Shown piece after piece: positions 11,060 through 23,830 of a DNA stretch of 64,000 nucleotides; position 1 is the stretch's first letter; every line of letters starts with the position of its first letter. The position numbers and the translations under genes are program-made. The notes under the pieces were generated by a model that worked only from the letters and a program-made list of their open reading frames with translations, ran no database searches and had not been told where the DNA came from. Source of the DNA: Epiperipatus broadwayi (taxonomy: Eukaryota > Onychophora > Udeonychophora > Euonychophora > Peripatidae); NCBI GenBank assembly GCA_028023455.1, contig JAQFVV010006199.1, positions 6,402,972 to 6,466,971 of the forward strand, in the 5' to 3' direction.

Positions 11060-13330
11060 TTAAAAGAAAAAATGTTTAATATTAAATAAAATATTGTTGG
11101 GCTTTGGGAAGTTAGAAGAAATATGAACATGCATTTTTCTAAAAAAAAAAGACATTTTGGAAGCACGGATAGAATAGAATTCATTACAAATAAAATCATG
11201 ACATTAGAGAATTAATGAAGGAAAATACCGAATGCAGAAAATTAACAGGTTTGTGTCCAAGTTCTCATTCTGATTAAGAAGTAGATAACTTTTATTTATG
11301 GGAGTTTTAATACTAGAATGGGAAAATGATTGAAAGATAAACATTTTATGGATCAGTCTAAATATTAGACACAAATGAAAAAGCAAATAAATTTGTGGAA
11401 TTTGTAGGGAAAAAAAATCAGCAAACAGTATTTTTTTTTCCTTAACAGAAATGTATGTGGAAGCATCCAATTGGCAGTACAGTCTAGTTGTATTATATTT
11501 TTAACTAACAGAAAATATTACATTAATGAGATGTAAGATATGTATTAAAGAGACCACAGTTATTTAAAAATACATGATTAACTATTAACATTTCTAACTA
11601 TTAAAAGAATTTCACTGAATTTAAGCTGAAACTTGCCAATGATTTTATGATGATCAAATGAATTTAATAAGAAAATAACTAAGTGTAACAATTCATAGTA
11701 AATTTTCAGCTGATATATGTTAATGTATAAAGAAAAAGGAATATGAAAATGTTTTTAAATGCTTAATTTAGAAAAATGGAATATCTGGAATTACGTAAAT
11801 ATACATAAAAAATTAATGATGTTATTAAAAAATATAACTATGAATTATTCAGAAAATCTTTAGAGGAAACAAAAATCATAACATAAATGTGAAAAAAAAT
11901 TTTAGTATTGAAAAAAAAATTATTTCAGCAACATGAAAATAGCACTATCAATAAAAAGAATGGTATGAAGTACATGAAAATAAGAAATAATTGCAGCAAT
12001 ATTTTTTGAAAGATCAATTAGTTTTAAACGATGAGGTGAAATATGCAATGAAAAAGCTCTAAGAAATGATGGAATTATTCTCAATATTTTTAAAAAATGG
12101 GTGAGGAAATAAAGCATTTTTGACAAAGCTTTACACCAAAAATCTAAATCATGAAAGATGTAACAGATTATTTGAAAGGATGAAGTAAAAATACTGACAG
12201 TTTAAAAAACTGAAAAAGAAAATATAAAAAATTATAGATCTATCACACTTCTATTAGTTTTTGCTAAAATCCTTACAATTTGGCTACAGAAATGTAAAGA
12301 ACAAACTGTAATTAAAAGTGGTTATATCACAATATATTACAGTCACAGATGTAACAGTTGTTATGGAAAGTCTAATGAATATAAGTTGCCATTCTGCATT
12401 GAATTTAAAGATTTTTTTATAAAAAGGCAGTTAATTTTTTAGAAGTATTTTTGCAATGATTAAATATTTGGTGCATCAATACATAAATCTGGAACATTGT
12501 CAAAATCTGGAGACTATATATCAGTATGCAACTGTGATTGGTAGCACTAAGATGGTTAACATTGATTAGATTGTGTGACATGACAATTCTATATCTTCAA
12601 ATTTTATAAAGCAATTTTTGATAAGTATTTTGTGGATTAAAATAGAAAGAAAAATAAGCAATATTGTTTTAATCATTTAGGTTTTATAATGATATTTTGG
12701 CAAACAATTTTTAACAGCTCAGAAATGTTAGGGGGAAGTAGGAATAAAAATTATTAAAAATATAAAGATTAACTAATAATAAAATAAAGATTATTAGTAA
12801 TGAATCAGAAATTTAACACTTATAAATATCATGATAGATTATTAACTAAGATGGAAACATAAAATAACTTAAAAGAAAATATACCTGGTGTTTGAGGATG
12901 AAGTTTTTAATAAGTAACATTTTACTAATGTTTATATATGAATATTGGATATTTAAGAGAGATATAGAATTTTAGTAAAATATGGAAATGAATTTTGGGG
13001 GAACAATAAGGGATTGAAAGTGAAGTATATGGTTAAAAAACAGACAGATGTCATCAAAAGTATTAAAAGAATTAAAAACTGAAATAGATTTAGAATGGAG
13101 ATGTTTCTAGAAGAAATGATAATAGATAGATTGGTAATGTTTTAAATCTGATTCCAAGAATTTATAAAAGAACTAAAAATTGGTTATATGTGGAATGGAT
13201 GGGTAAGATAAGAAAGCTTGTTAGAATAATGTGGAGAAGAAAAGTTATGCATCAAAGAAGCTAGATTAAACATGAAGAAAGTTTCATGCTTCAGTAGATT
13301 GATAATTGTTGAAAGTGATGATAACTACAA
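11060..13330 (+). pseudogene. RTE-like LINE, long decayed copy
   Basis: This plus-strand non-LTR retrotransposon is eroded by stops and frameshifts. Recognisable RT pieces appear in order: EVKYAMKKL near 12030; a segment ending in TKLYTKNLNHER near 12125; NYRSITLLLVFAKIL near 12230; a counterpart of the catalytic (C/F)IGFVDYEKAF region near 12395; and degenerate thumb and tail parts to about 13280. The order matches the minus-strand copies. An upstream endonuclease is suspected between about 11060 and 11800 but cannot be read with confidence. The 3' end is near tgaaagtgatgataa. Gene-like minus-strand frames (11204-11470, 11920-12126) are antisense shadows. Confidence 0.6.
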
Positions 13331-15339
13331 CATGCAGTCTTAATGTAATTGAGAAACTATATTCGTCTGTCTTTTTAAAATAATTGGAGGTTGTGTTATA
13401 ATTTCGATATGTAAGGAAAATTTAACAGAATAGCTGTAAATTATCAACAAAGAATAGCTTTTTTCAGTAAGTGTGCAGAATATAAAATCGTACCCAATTG
13501 CTGTATAATAAAGAAAAACAGAACCATTTTGAATTTCGACAGAGTTAAAACGTACCCGCAAAGACAGCTGCTCATTTAACAGCATATATATATATAGTAG
13601 TTTATATTATGGAAGTAAAATTGATTGTATAAAAAATTGCTTTTTTTTTTTTTTTACATATCTGTATTTAAATATCTTATTGGTCACATTTATAGTATTG
13701 TACAATGTATAAAAATTTGTACAGTTAGAACAACAACAAAGGATTAGATTCTTTTTAAGAATGATTTTTTTTTAAGAAAATAATCTAAATATAAAAAAAT
13801 TGTTTTTTCCCCTTTCTATTTAATAATATATAATTAATACATCAGAAGGTTGAGTTTTATAAATGGTTTCTTTTATTTTCTAAAAGTATTTATTATAATC
13901 TTAATCCTGTTCTTATGGTAGAAGCTTTATAAAGTTTATAAATCTTAAATTTATAGTTATATTTTTTAAAAGAAAAAATTAGTTATGCAGTCATTTGTAT
14001 TCCGTGAAGAGATAAAATGTTCTTTTCATAGAGTATTTCTTTAGAAAGAATAGCTGTGTGAATGTAATTTCTTAGTAATAATTTGAAAGTTTTATGAAGT
14101 GTGAAATGTTTCTGCCAACTAAATCTGTGGATTAAATGAAAAATAGGCTCTTAACAGAATTCAAAAACTTTCTTGAGATTTCCTTATTACAATGATCAAA
14201 TAGATTGATCTCTTAGACTTTTCAGTAGTCATAAGAATAATTTATAATCTGTAATTTTATTTTATTTTTATTCAGGACAGTGATAAAATTTACAACTTTC
14301 TACCAGTCTGTTAAAAAAATTTAAAAAAAAAAAAAACATTTGTCTCTAATAAAATTTATATGTCTTCAATTATAATTTTGTGTTGAAAAATTGATCATTA
14401 TAAGAATGTCAATTATTATTAAAGATAACAATTGAGTAGTTATAAGTTTGCTTATGAATAAAACAGTAATTTATATATAATGAAATAAAACAATTGTCAC
14501 ATCTATATTTTTGATAGCAAAATAAAATGAAACAAAGAATCCAAATTACAAACATAGTCTACCAAAAAAGAGTTGCAAAAATATATATACACTGTAAGAT
14601 TCCTTACTTCATATCAAAATATTAAGGATTCTTCGTTCATTTGTAAATTGCTATTTCATAGATTCTTAATTTATTTAAAATGCTTAAATGTAGTAAGATA
14701 TAATTGATGTTGTAGAGAAGTGTGAAATCATGCAACAGCACTATCCTGGCAAAAATTACCATAGACGTTAAATAATTAAACTTGAACTCTTATTTTAGGA
14801 AGTGTTGTGATATAATCACTATCAAGGTAAGTAAAATAAAAACTAAAGCAAAAAGTTATCTAATAAAAATATTAATTTACTAATAGCAATACCTAAGTTA
14901 AAGTCATATACATATATGTAGTATATAATAAAAAGGCAGTATTGATCTGCATGATGTTTGTAAAAACAATCAGGATAATCTTTGTGGGTTTTTTTTAATA
15001 TATGTTTTTTGAATAATTAGACAAATAATCTTTGAGCATTTTAACTTTCTAGAAATTGATGACAAGATTCATATTTTCATTAAAAAAATAATAACACACT
15101 CTTTTTCTATGTGATACAATATTTTCTTTTATCTTCAAAAATAGATGGCAGTTATGATTGCCAAGCAGTCTGCCTCAGATTAACAAATATGCACTACATG
15201 TAAATACTATTAGCATAACAAACATTATTTTACATGTAAAAGAAATTGTGAGTATATATTAAAATATACATTAAAACAATTGTGTATTATAAGATTTGTC
15301 CAATGTTTTAATAATATGTATCACTTCAAGGTTATGTTC
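13331..15339. other. Non-coding stretch
   Basis: No gene was recognised. There are A/T homopolymers, a short (TA)n at about 13585-13597, and one splice-flanked 28-bp segment (listed separately). The minus frame 13340-13585 has no domain. Confidence 0.5.
14799..14826 (+). other. Possible 28-bp micro-exon (weak)
   Basis: The segment is preceded by a pyrimidine-rich cttgaactcttattttag acceptor and followed by a near-consensus donor AAG|gtaagta. Its length is not a multiple of three, and one frame has a stop. There is no protein match, so chance in a 64-kb AT-rich window is quite possible. Confidence 0.12.
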
Positions 15340-15715
15340 CATAAGTTTGGTTTATTAAGTAAATGAAATATTTTTAAGCCAAAGTATAAGGCAATATATA
15401 TATATTTAAGCCAAAGTATAAGGCAATATATATATATATATATATTATTCATTTAACTCTTTGACTCTGTATTGACAATGTTTAAATTGAGAGTAATCTC
15501 ACACATGTTAATTATTATTATAAAACAATTATAAATAGTTTTAAAGTAAATAGTATGACTGATTCAAATTCATGCTTTCTGGCCAAAGTGTTTTAGACAA
15601 CCATCTATATATGAAAATAAGGTAAAGAGAGGAGCTCTGATGTTTTCTCTATAAATAAATAAAAAAAAATATTGTCTTATGCTTTGGCTTGAGAATATCC
15701 CATTTACTTAATAAG
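15340..15715. repeat. Inverted repeat with internal tandem copy
   Basis: The left arm (about 15345-15392; ttattaagtaaatg, then aagccaaagtataaggcaa) is inverted at 15672-15714 (cttatgctttggctt, then catttacttaata). The left arm's inner 32 bp is duplicated in tandem (about 15374-15437) and followed by (TA)n. The arm resembles the ends of the large palindrome at 60.6-61.4 kb, where ttattgag, aaatactctcaa and caaagcacaa occur in the same order. Confidence 0.6.
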
Positions 15716-16175
15716 AAATAATATCAAAGTGTTACATATTACTAAAATAATTATTTATAATAAAAAATAATAATTTAATTCAAATTTATTTTTTATGTTA
15801 ATTTTATTATTTATATTATAATTTTCATGTTTAAACACTCAATTTCAATTATGTTTAATTTAAAATTTATTTCACTTTGAATGCTTCATATAATTTGTAC
15901 TTAAATAACTTTTATTTATTTATAATTTTTTTAAAAATATTACTTTTCAATTATTAGTGTAGCTATCATTAAACCTTTTTATATCAAGTAAATCATAATA
16001 AATTATATATTCACACTATAAGCTTTAAATTATTTTTAAAAACATTTCTAATATTTTCTCACTTTTTAAAAACATTTAAATAGTTAAAAATAAAGAAATA
16101 TTTTATTTTATTTACCACTCTACATTTATTTTTTGTAAACAGATCTGTAATATTTAAAAAAAAGTAAAACAATAA

Positions 16176-16291
16176 ACCACTAAACATCACAAGATCACCA
16201 TTCTTTAATTCTTTAATAACCACAATCACCAAAATTCTATTGGGAAGAATTAGTATTAATCCACTAAACATTACATGATCACCATTCTTTA
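16176..16291. repeat. Direct repeat pair, period about 84 bp
   Basis: The sequence ccactaaacat.aca.gatcaccattcttt occurs at 16176-16206 and again at 16260-16290 with two differences. Small local duplication with no coding content. Confidence 0.7.
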
Positions 16292-16312
16292 TATTTACAC
16301 AAGCTGTTTATA

Positions 16313-16486
16313 CCGAAACTAAACTTTTCATACAATAATACCACTCAGTGCAAGCCAGAATAATCAATGGATGTGAGAAAGTTTAGACAAAAGATAGGGA
16401 CTTTATGCACAAACCTTCTTTCATCCATTGATTACGCTGGTTTGCACTGAGTGACACTATTGTGTGAAGAGTTTAGCCTCTGTGTC
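16313..16486. mobile_element. MITE family A, copy 1 (both ends)
   Basis: Inverted arms 16313-16372 and 16422-16486 share cactcagtgcaagccag and aatcaatggatg, with a central spacer of about 50 bp. The right end reads gacacagaggctaaac when inverted. The same end sequence starts the copies at 51772 and 55780. No transposase. Target duplication not clear, because the left end has drifted. Confidence 0.75.
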
Positions 16487-17912
16487 AAAGCAACAATATT
16501 AGGAAATAAATTTTATAAATTAATTGTTGTAAAAAAATAAGCTTAATGTTTTATTTTTAATTAACCCTTCTTTATCATAGTTCTGGTAATTTACATGGCT
16601 TGTTTATTTCAGAAGTAGCATAGTAATTCTGACACTTTAGATTACTCTTTTACTGTTATCTTAACTAATATTAATGTATGTATTTTTTTTAAAAAAGTTA
16701 AATCTATGGTCTAGATATTATTGATTTGTTAATTTTTTTTAAAAATGAAGAGATTGCTATCTTTCAAACAATTGAAAATCTTCAAAGGATTTTACATTTT
16801 ATTCAGGGGAAAGGGACAGCCTCAAGGCATTGATAGTTTAAGTTCTTTGTAATCTGCTGTTGCAGCATTTTTAAGATTATTTTGAGAAAATCTTTGGAAT
16901 AAAAAAATTATGAATTTTTGCTAATTTAATAAGTATTTCTAATTATTTTTATACAATAATTGTTTTATAATTATTTAAAACAAAAAAATACATGTATACT
17001 CTTTGATTTTGTTTGTATATGTTTTATTTTTAAAAATAGAAGTTAATAAATTTAACAGTAATGTTAGCAAAGAAAATTATGATGTAAGATAATCCATCTT
17101 ATGTGAAAGTAATCATGTAAAGTCATTAACTATCAGAATCAACATTGAATTATAATCTTTTGAGATATTTTAAAAATTATAAAGCAATTTTAAGATTTTA
17201 AAGCAGAATTTGATAGATTTGTCAAGATTTGTTCATATTTTAAAAATAAAATAATGTTCATTTCTGATGACTATATCCTTCAAATCATTAAATGATATTA
17301 TATGTTTCTTGTCTTATTATAATTTATTTTGCCAATATTTGTAAAGTTCAGAAATGATTTTTTTAAATTTTTTTGTCTGTAAAATTAAATAAAATCTTTA
17401 TATAGAAATGAAAGATTGAGCATTGACAAAAAAATATCAGCATTTGAAAGAGTTAGTATTTTATTTTTAATTTGTTATTTTATTAATCTATTTTTTATCA
17501 AATTAATAACAATTCATATATACATAAAACACACACACACATATATATATAATGCAATAATTATTTAATCAATAACATTTTTGTATCTGAATCTTTAATC
17601 ATATTTACTTCGAGTTTTTCAATTATCAGTATTTTTTAATAATCTGGTTTTTTTTCTTATTATTAGTTCAATGTATCACCTTTATATTTTCATCTTTAAA
17701 TTCATGATTTATTTCTTTTGTGCATGTAAAAATAAGAAAACTTTAGTCTAATATATATATAATGCTTAGTTTTGTTTTAAGTGAAATTTTTAATTTTTCA
17801 ACATATTTACTTGTAAAGTTTTTTCGATAACATTCCTTGTAGTTTATGTTATAAATTCTATTGATATAATTTCTTCATGTATTTATTATGATTTACATAT
17901 TCATTTAAATAG
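16487..17912. other. Non-coding stretch
   Basis: No gene or recognisable element was seen apart from short (CA)n/(TA)n near 17530-17550 and a poly-T-rich tract. Confidence 0.5.
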
Positions 17913-18585
17913 TTTAAACAGGCTATAGCCTGTACTCAATGTGCTTTAAAATTCACAATAATCCAGCATATTTTGCAGATAGAGGGAACCTTCCAAACCA
18001 TGACACAAGATAGCAACTTTATAAAGATAAGAGCAACCATCTTTTTTTAACCTAAATGCTCACTTATATAGGTGAATCTGAAGCATCTTGATTTGGAAGC
18101 ATGAAGTAGTTGTTTTCTCCACTATTTCTTTTACAAATTAACTTACACGAAATCCTGTGATTTATAGCAACTTAATATTATGATCTTAATGTTGGAAATT
18201 CTATAAATGATTGAAGAGTAATAATTAATTTATTGAGCCTACAGAGAGCATATGTAAATATTTTAAACAGGTTTTAGTCTGTACTCAATGTGCTTTAAAA
18301 TTCACAATAATCCAGCATATTGCTGATAGAGGAAATATTCCAAACCACAACACAAGATAGCAACTTTTATAAAGTTAAGAGCAGCTATCTTATCTTTAAC
18401 TGAAATTTCCACTTATATAGGTGAATCTGAAGCATCTTGATTTGGAAGCATGAAGTAGTTGCTTTCTCCACTGTTTAAGTCCACTATTTCCTTTACAAAT
18501 TAATTTATGCGAAATCTTGCAATTACGGCGAGCTAATATTACGATCTTAATGTTGGAAATTCTATAAACTATTGAAGAGTAGTAT
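17913..18585. repeat. 349-bp tandem duplication
   Basis: Copy 1 (17913-18261) and copy 2 (18262 to about 18585) are roughly 90% alike by eye. Shared anchors are tgtactcaatgtgctttaaa, cacaataatccagcata and ggtgaatctgaagcatcttg. Both contain the short core (18065-18088, 18414-18437) that recurs in the repeats at 52, 61 and 63 kb. No coding frame. Confidence 0.85.
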
Positions 18586-19427
18586 CCCCCTCTTTTTTTT
18601 AAAAAAAAAATTTTAACATTTATTATATTACTATGTTTCGTATTTAATTGATTTATAATTTTATTTACATTTTTTATTACTTTTTTGTTATTAGTTGTAT
18701 TCGTAAATATATATTGTTTTTATTTTCTTTCATACTAACATTCTTTTTATTATCATTATTTAAAATATTTTTGCAGAGAAATTAATATTATTATTATTAA
18801 TTTTATTTTTTTTCATATTCTTCTTTACTAGAATAACAATTTTTAGCTTATATATTCTAGAATGTATACTATTAAATTTATATCTTTTATCTATCTTTCT
18901 CTATTTTTCAATTTTGTTTTTAATTAAAATATCAAAGTAAATTGTTTTATTTTCTTGATTTTTTTCTAAACTTAAGTTTTTTATTTTATTTTATTAATAT
19001 CTTCATTAAACTGATCTTTTTTTTTTTAACTTATATAGAATATTAGTAAATAGTCATTTACATATCTCTTTATCAAAGTGAATATATTTTTATCATTTAT
19101 AATATTTATGTCAAAATCATCTATATATATATATATATACTACTTAAGATTACACTAAGAGCTCCATTCATTAGTAATTATTCTTCACACTTATACTAGA
19201 ATATAATCAATTTTATTTGACACAATAAATAGACTAATATTTGCTAATTCTGGCATGCATTATATCTCTATAATGATATTTATAATTTGATAGAATATTT
19301 GATTCTTTAAATTACATTAAATAAGCATGCATTTCTGCAAGGGCAGACTAATTATTTTTGCCACTGTAGACAAATCTTAAAAACTGTCTTTTAAAATAAT
19401 TGAAAAGCTATTAATACTTATTTAAAA
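18586..19427. other. Non-coding, T-rich stretch
   Basis: Nothing recognisable was seen beyond T-rich runs and a (TA)n tract near 19121-19140. Confidence 0.5.
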
Positions 19428-19505
19428 GAGCTCTTGGTGCAGAAGTAGCGCATCTGCCTAAAATGCTTATAATCTGAATTCAAATTTAGACCAAATTATT
19501 TTTTT
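19428..19505 (+). mobile_element. tRNA-like sequence, second SINE or tRNA-pseudogene family
   Basis: The segment gagctcttggtgcagaagta followed by gcgcatctgcct has A-box spacing. A degenerate B box (gaattcaaatttagacc) lies about 35 bp downstream, and an over-T tail follows. No acceptor stem pairs, so it is not a functional tRNA gene. It is distinct from the GCATCGG family. Confidence 0.4.
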
Positions 19506-22249
19506 CAAAAGACTTAGGGAATTTTTTCAAGTAGTATATCTATAATCAACTGAACTATCCATCTAACATTGATCTGTAAATGGATATCTGGATATCCTTG
19601 AGTAAAGAGTAAAACTGTGAAAATTCTCACTATCTAACAATTAGAGGTCTTGATGAATACTGCTTTCTCTTTCATTATTTGTCTTTGAGAGGTTAGTGAA
19701 GGTGATTTTGCTATGCAATAAGTTTTGTTATTGCAACTGTTTACCTAGCAATAGATGTAATAGGAAGAAAATGTGCATTAAATAAAGTGAAGTATATTTT
19801 TTTAAAAACCACAAACAGACATATACAAAATAAAAAATTATAAAACTAAAAAAAATGTAGAAAAATTAAATAAAATAAATGATAATAAATAGACTTATAA
19901 AATAAAAATCATAACATATTAAATTATTCTTTCAGTTTTTGTTGTAAATAGCTTGTAGTTTCTCTATATGTAATTTATTATGTTAGAGATAGTATTTTTT
20001 TGCTTGATAACTTAATTGATTTTAGACTATTGTTATTGTATAATTTTTTTTCAATTTTTAGTTTAAACAACTGCACTCTACTATTGCACAATAATGTTTA
20101 AAAATTTGCATGTAAAATTATGTCACGTACAAATTTTTAGTATAACCATCAAAATTGAACTATTCATTTAGCTTGAGATCATTTACTTGCACATTCTTGT
20201 AATCAATTAGGCAGTGGGAAAAATTTAATCTTATTTTTTATTAGTAGTAGCATAGAGTAAATAAACAAGTGAAACAGTTTGTAAGAGTCACAAAATAATT
20301 TTTTATTTTACTTTTGTAAATGCAAAGATGGTGAGGGGATCATTGGCACAATTTTCATCATCGTCCTACCAAGTTCATAATTGGGAAACTAGTTTTATTT
20401 TTATGATTTATTTTTAAACAATAATATTTAGTAAGGACTTGTTTATGAATTTGTTTTATAACTACGGTATTTATTAATCCTACCTCTTTTGTAAAATAAA
20501 TGTTTTTAAAAAAAGTTTTTCTGGTTTACAAACAAAAAATAAATTACAGAAAGCATTTAAATATGAAAGAACTATGTCTCAATAAAAACTAATTGATCAG
20601 TTTTGTAAAATGTAATTAAATTATGTTGAAATTGTATTTCTTTTGCACATGATTTTATTTAATTACATTATTTATATCATATATTTACCCCCCCCCCCAA
20701 GAAGAAAAGCATCCACTAATATAGAACACGAATAATGAAATTAAATTTTTCACAAAAAATATAAACTTCCTCAAGAGTACACCACCATACCTAACAATGG
20801 AGACACTGTTTTTGTATTTGATGGGTTGGCATTTAACGATGGAATTGTTTTACAACATAATAAATTGTACGAATAGAAAATGAAAGTAGAATAGAAATTT
20901 AAATTCTTAATTAAACCAGCATTTGCCAATTTTGCTGAATTATAAGCAAAAAAAATTGAGAAATCCATTCTTTTAAATTAGTAATAAAATAAAAAATTTT
21001 CAAGTAATATGAATATATTGAAATCCACAAGTGGTAAAACGAATGAATTTCCTAGAATCTTATTATAAGATGAAAGTCTAAAAATATTATTACTGATTCA
21101 TTCATGATTAAATTGTTTATTAGAGTAATGTAATAATAATAATAATATCTGTTAATCTATTTTTTTTAAAAAAATAACTAATCTCAAATGAAAATGATAA
21201 AACTATTAAATTTTGCATTCTTTAAAGATTTTTCTTGAAAATTTTAAGAGTAAATAAAATGTATTTAAAAAATTGAATATTTTTTGATTAAAAAGAAAAT
21301 AGTTATTTCTTTCATTAAAAACATCCCAAATATATTTGTGTTATTCGGGAATTTACTACTAATTTAATAAAACTATAATTCAGGACCTAAAGCAGTTGTC
21401 ATGTCATCTCACTTATCAGATTAGCTCTGCACTTATGAGAATTTTTAACCAATGAGAAAGAAGTCAGTGTTTGTGGGATTAAAAAAGGAAAAAAATATAT
21501 TGTCATTTATCACTCCTCGTACAAATAATTGATAGACTAGTGAATGGAAAATAATCTAAATAAGATTATTAAATAAATAATACTTTGCAGTTTACATATA
21601 CAAGATTAACCTTCACAAAAAAAAAAAAAATGAATCTATAAATTGTCTTTCAAAGAACTTTAGCTAAATTTTCAACATATTAATTATAAAGATGTTTAGA
21701 AATTGCACTCTATGATAACTACAGCTTTATGAGTTTAATAACATATAATTGTTTTGTATAAGACATAATTTAACAATAAGTGATACTTATTTAGACTAAT
21801 AGTTAGATGAATATTCACTATGATTATCTAACATTAGATGTATCTTTATATTAATAATTAATCTTATAATCAAATTCCTTAATAATTTTAATTGTATCAT
21901 ATTTATAAAGAAATATACTCAAAGGTGAAGTAAAAAACAATGATTTTATTTTATTACAATTAATAAATATTCTAGTTGTGAATTCTTCACAGAAGCAAAT
22001 TAGTCACAATTTTTTAAATAAAACAATATTAGTTAAAATTTCATTTTTTTCTTTTAATTGGTTTTTTTTTCCACAAAAAAAACCTATGGGATTTTTTTTG
22101 CTAATCTAATACTATATAGTTATGGATAATTACTAGAGATTCTGATTAATTATAATTAAATAATTCTTTAAAAAAAACCTCATGATATGAATTTAAATTC
22201 CCATAAATGACTGCAGCAAAATAAAATTGCACAATTACTTAAATAAGTT
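19506..22249. other. Non-coding stretch
   Basis: No gene was recognised. An 11-base C run lies at 20688-20698. A slightly GC-richer patch near 20325-20390 has an ATG frame of about 25 codons but no donor site or homology. The minus frame 20771-20968 has no domain. Confidence 0.5.
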
Positions 22250-22422
22250 GATATATATATAAAAGAAAAAAAAATTTGGAATAAACTGTACAATATTCAA
22301 TTTATCAATATTAAAAATTAATAATAGCTATAGCTAGGTTATGACAAGTAAGCTGGCTATAGCATTATTTTTTTAATATTGAATATTGTAGAGTTTATTC
22401 CAGTGTTTTTGTTTATATATGT
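22250..22422. mobile_element. Foldback / MITE, about 170 bp
   Basis: The main arms are tggaataaactgtacaatat (22277-22300) and its inverse at 22379-22402. The inner palindromic blocks aatagctatagc / gctatagcatt and outer A/T-rich arms extend the pairing. No coding content. Confidence 0.7.
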
Positions 22423-23349
22423 GTTTCGATAAAAGAGATGCCTACATTTTTATTTAAAACATTTTTTAATATATACACAAATATGTAAAGATCAAAAAAG
22501 TTTAACTTTTATTAAAGTTTACTGTAGGTTATATTTTAGTCAATATTTTAAAAAGTCAATTGTTTCTGAAAAGCATTTTAAAAATAAAAATTGTGTTAAA
22601 AAATAAAAATTATTAAAATGTCATTCACAATGATATTTGAGTAGTTGGCTGGTAAGGTAACAACACTATTTCCCTCTATCTTTTTTTTTTTTGATTGGTT
22701 TTAATGAGGGAAAAAAAATTTTGTGACTTCATTAGTATTACATAAAAGTAAAAAATAGTAACTTTTTATTTGAACTGACTTATAATTAATAAAGTGTAAA
22801 ACAATTTTTAAAAAAATATGAATTGTCACAAGACATTTAAATGAAATTGTTAATATTAAAAATTATTGAAAAAAGCAAATTATTTTGGGTATTTAATTTT
22901 TACTATGCATTCACTTTAACTTATTAGACTAAGATATATTTACTGTCCTTTTTTTATGTGTGTGTTATTGATTTCATTTGGCAGAAACAAAATTTTATGT
23001 ATTTTTTGATAAAAATCTTTATTCCTGATGACATTTGTAATTATGACTGGTTTTTTTTATATGAATTATTTTCAAACATGCAGGTGCAGACAGTAGGAAA
23101 ATTTATTACAATGTTTTTTAATTTGCATTTTCATCAGCCAGATTTTTAAAATTTACTTTTCAAATACTATTATTTATTATTTTAACTACTAATTTACATT
23201 ATATACATTTTCTTTTAAGTGCATATTTTTTACTTTTAAAAATAAATATTTATTTACAATGAAAACTTTTACATATAATCATTCATTAAACAAGTTTAGT
23301 ACCTCTCGTTTTATTGAAAGTTGTAATTATGAATAAGACAATCATTGAA
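22423..23349. other. Non-coding stretch
   Basis: Nothing recognisable was seen. The plus frame 22958-23149 is A/T-rich and has no domain. Confidence 0.5.
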
Positions 23350-23830
23350 GATTAGAGTATATTAGTCCAAGAGTGCAATGCTCAAGTATGACCATGTGTC
23401 TTCGATCATTTTTTTTGATGAATAGTCTTCAGCCCTTTTCTTGATTTTCTCCAAGCTGTTACAAAACAATTGAACTACTTCTGATTCTGATTTTCCAATA
23501 ACTATCTTACATCTGATTTTCCATAATGAGAATAGGGTGAAGATTGCAATTCTGATCAGTCCCAAAATTTTGTAATTTATATAGTCTTGTATTGAGGTGA
23601 TACAATTTACTCCTATTTGGGAAAGGTCGTGGATGAATTTCCTGACATTGTCAAATTGCATACATGCTCCAATTAGGTGTTCAATTGTTTCATCTTCTCA
23701 CCCACACAATTAGCATATAGGTCAAGTTTTTTGAAACCCCTTTTATATAACAGAAACAAATTGGTGGGCAAAACGTCATGATTTAATTTGATTACAAAAT
23801 CGGCACTTTCAACAGTCATTTTTCAAAATA
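23350..23830 (-). pseudogene. LINE fragment with zinc-knuckle region after RT
   Basis: On the minus strand, from about 23815 downward, the frames read LNHDVLPTNLF, YKRGFKKLDLYANC, and after a frameshift DETIEHLIGACMQFDN. The frame 23661-23362 then continues MQFDNVRKFIHDLSQIG to a stop. The C..C....H.....C pattern with ETIEHL is that of the zinc-binding segment that follows the reverse transcriptase in several LINE clades (zf-RVT type). This clade differs from the RTE-like copies elsewhere here. The RT itself is absent. The terminal part is nearly stop-free, so the insertion is probably younger than its neighbours. Confidence 0.6.

Noticed and set aside
17913-18585. CRISPR-like array (two similar units)
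   Set aside because: Only two units of 349 bp, no short repeat-spacer pattern, and the DNA is eukaryotic.
20325-20390. Short ATG frame in a GC-richer patch
   Set aside because: No donor site at the end of the frame, no homology and only about 25 codons.
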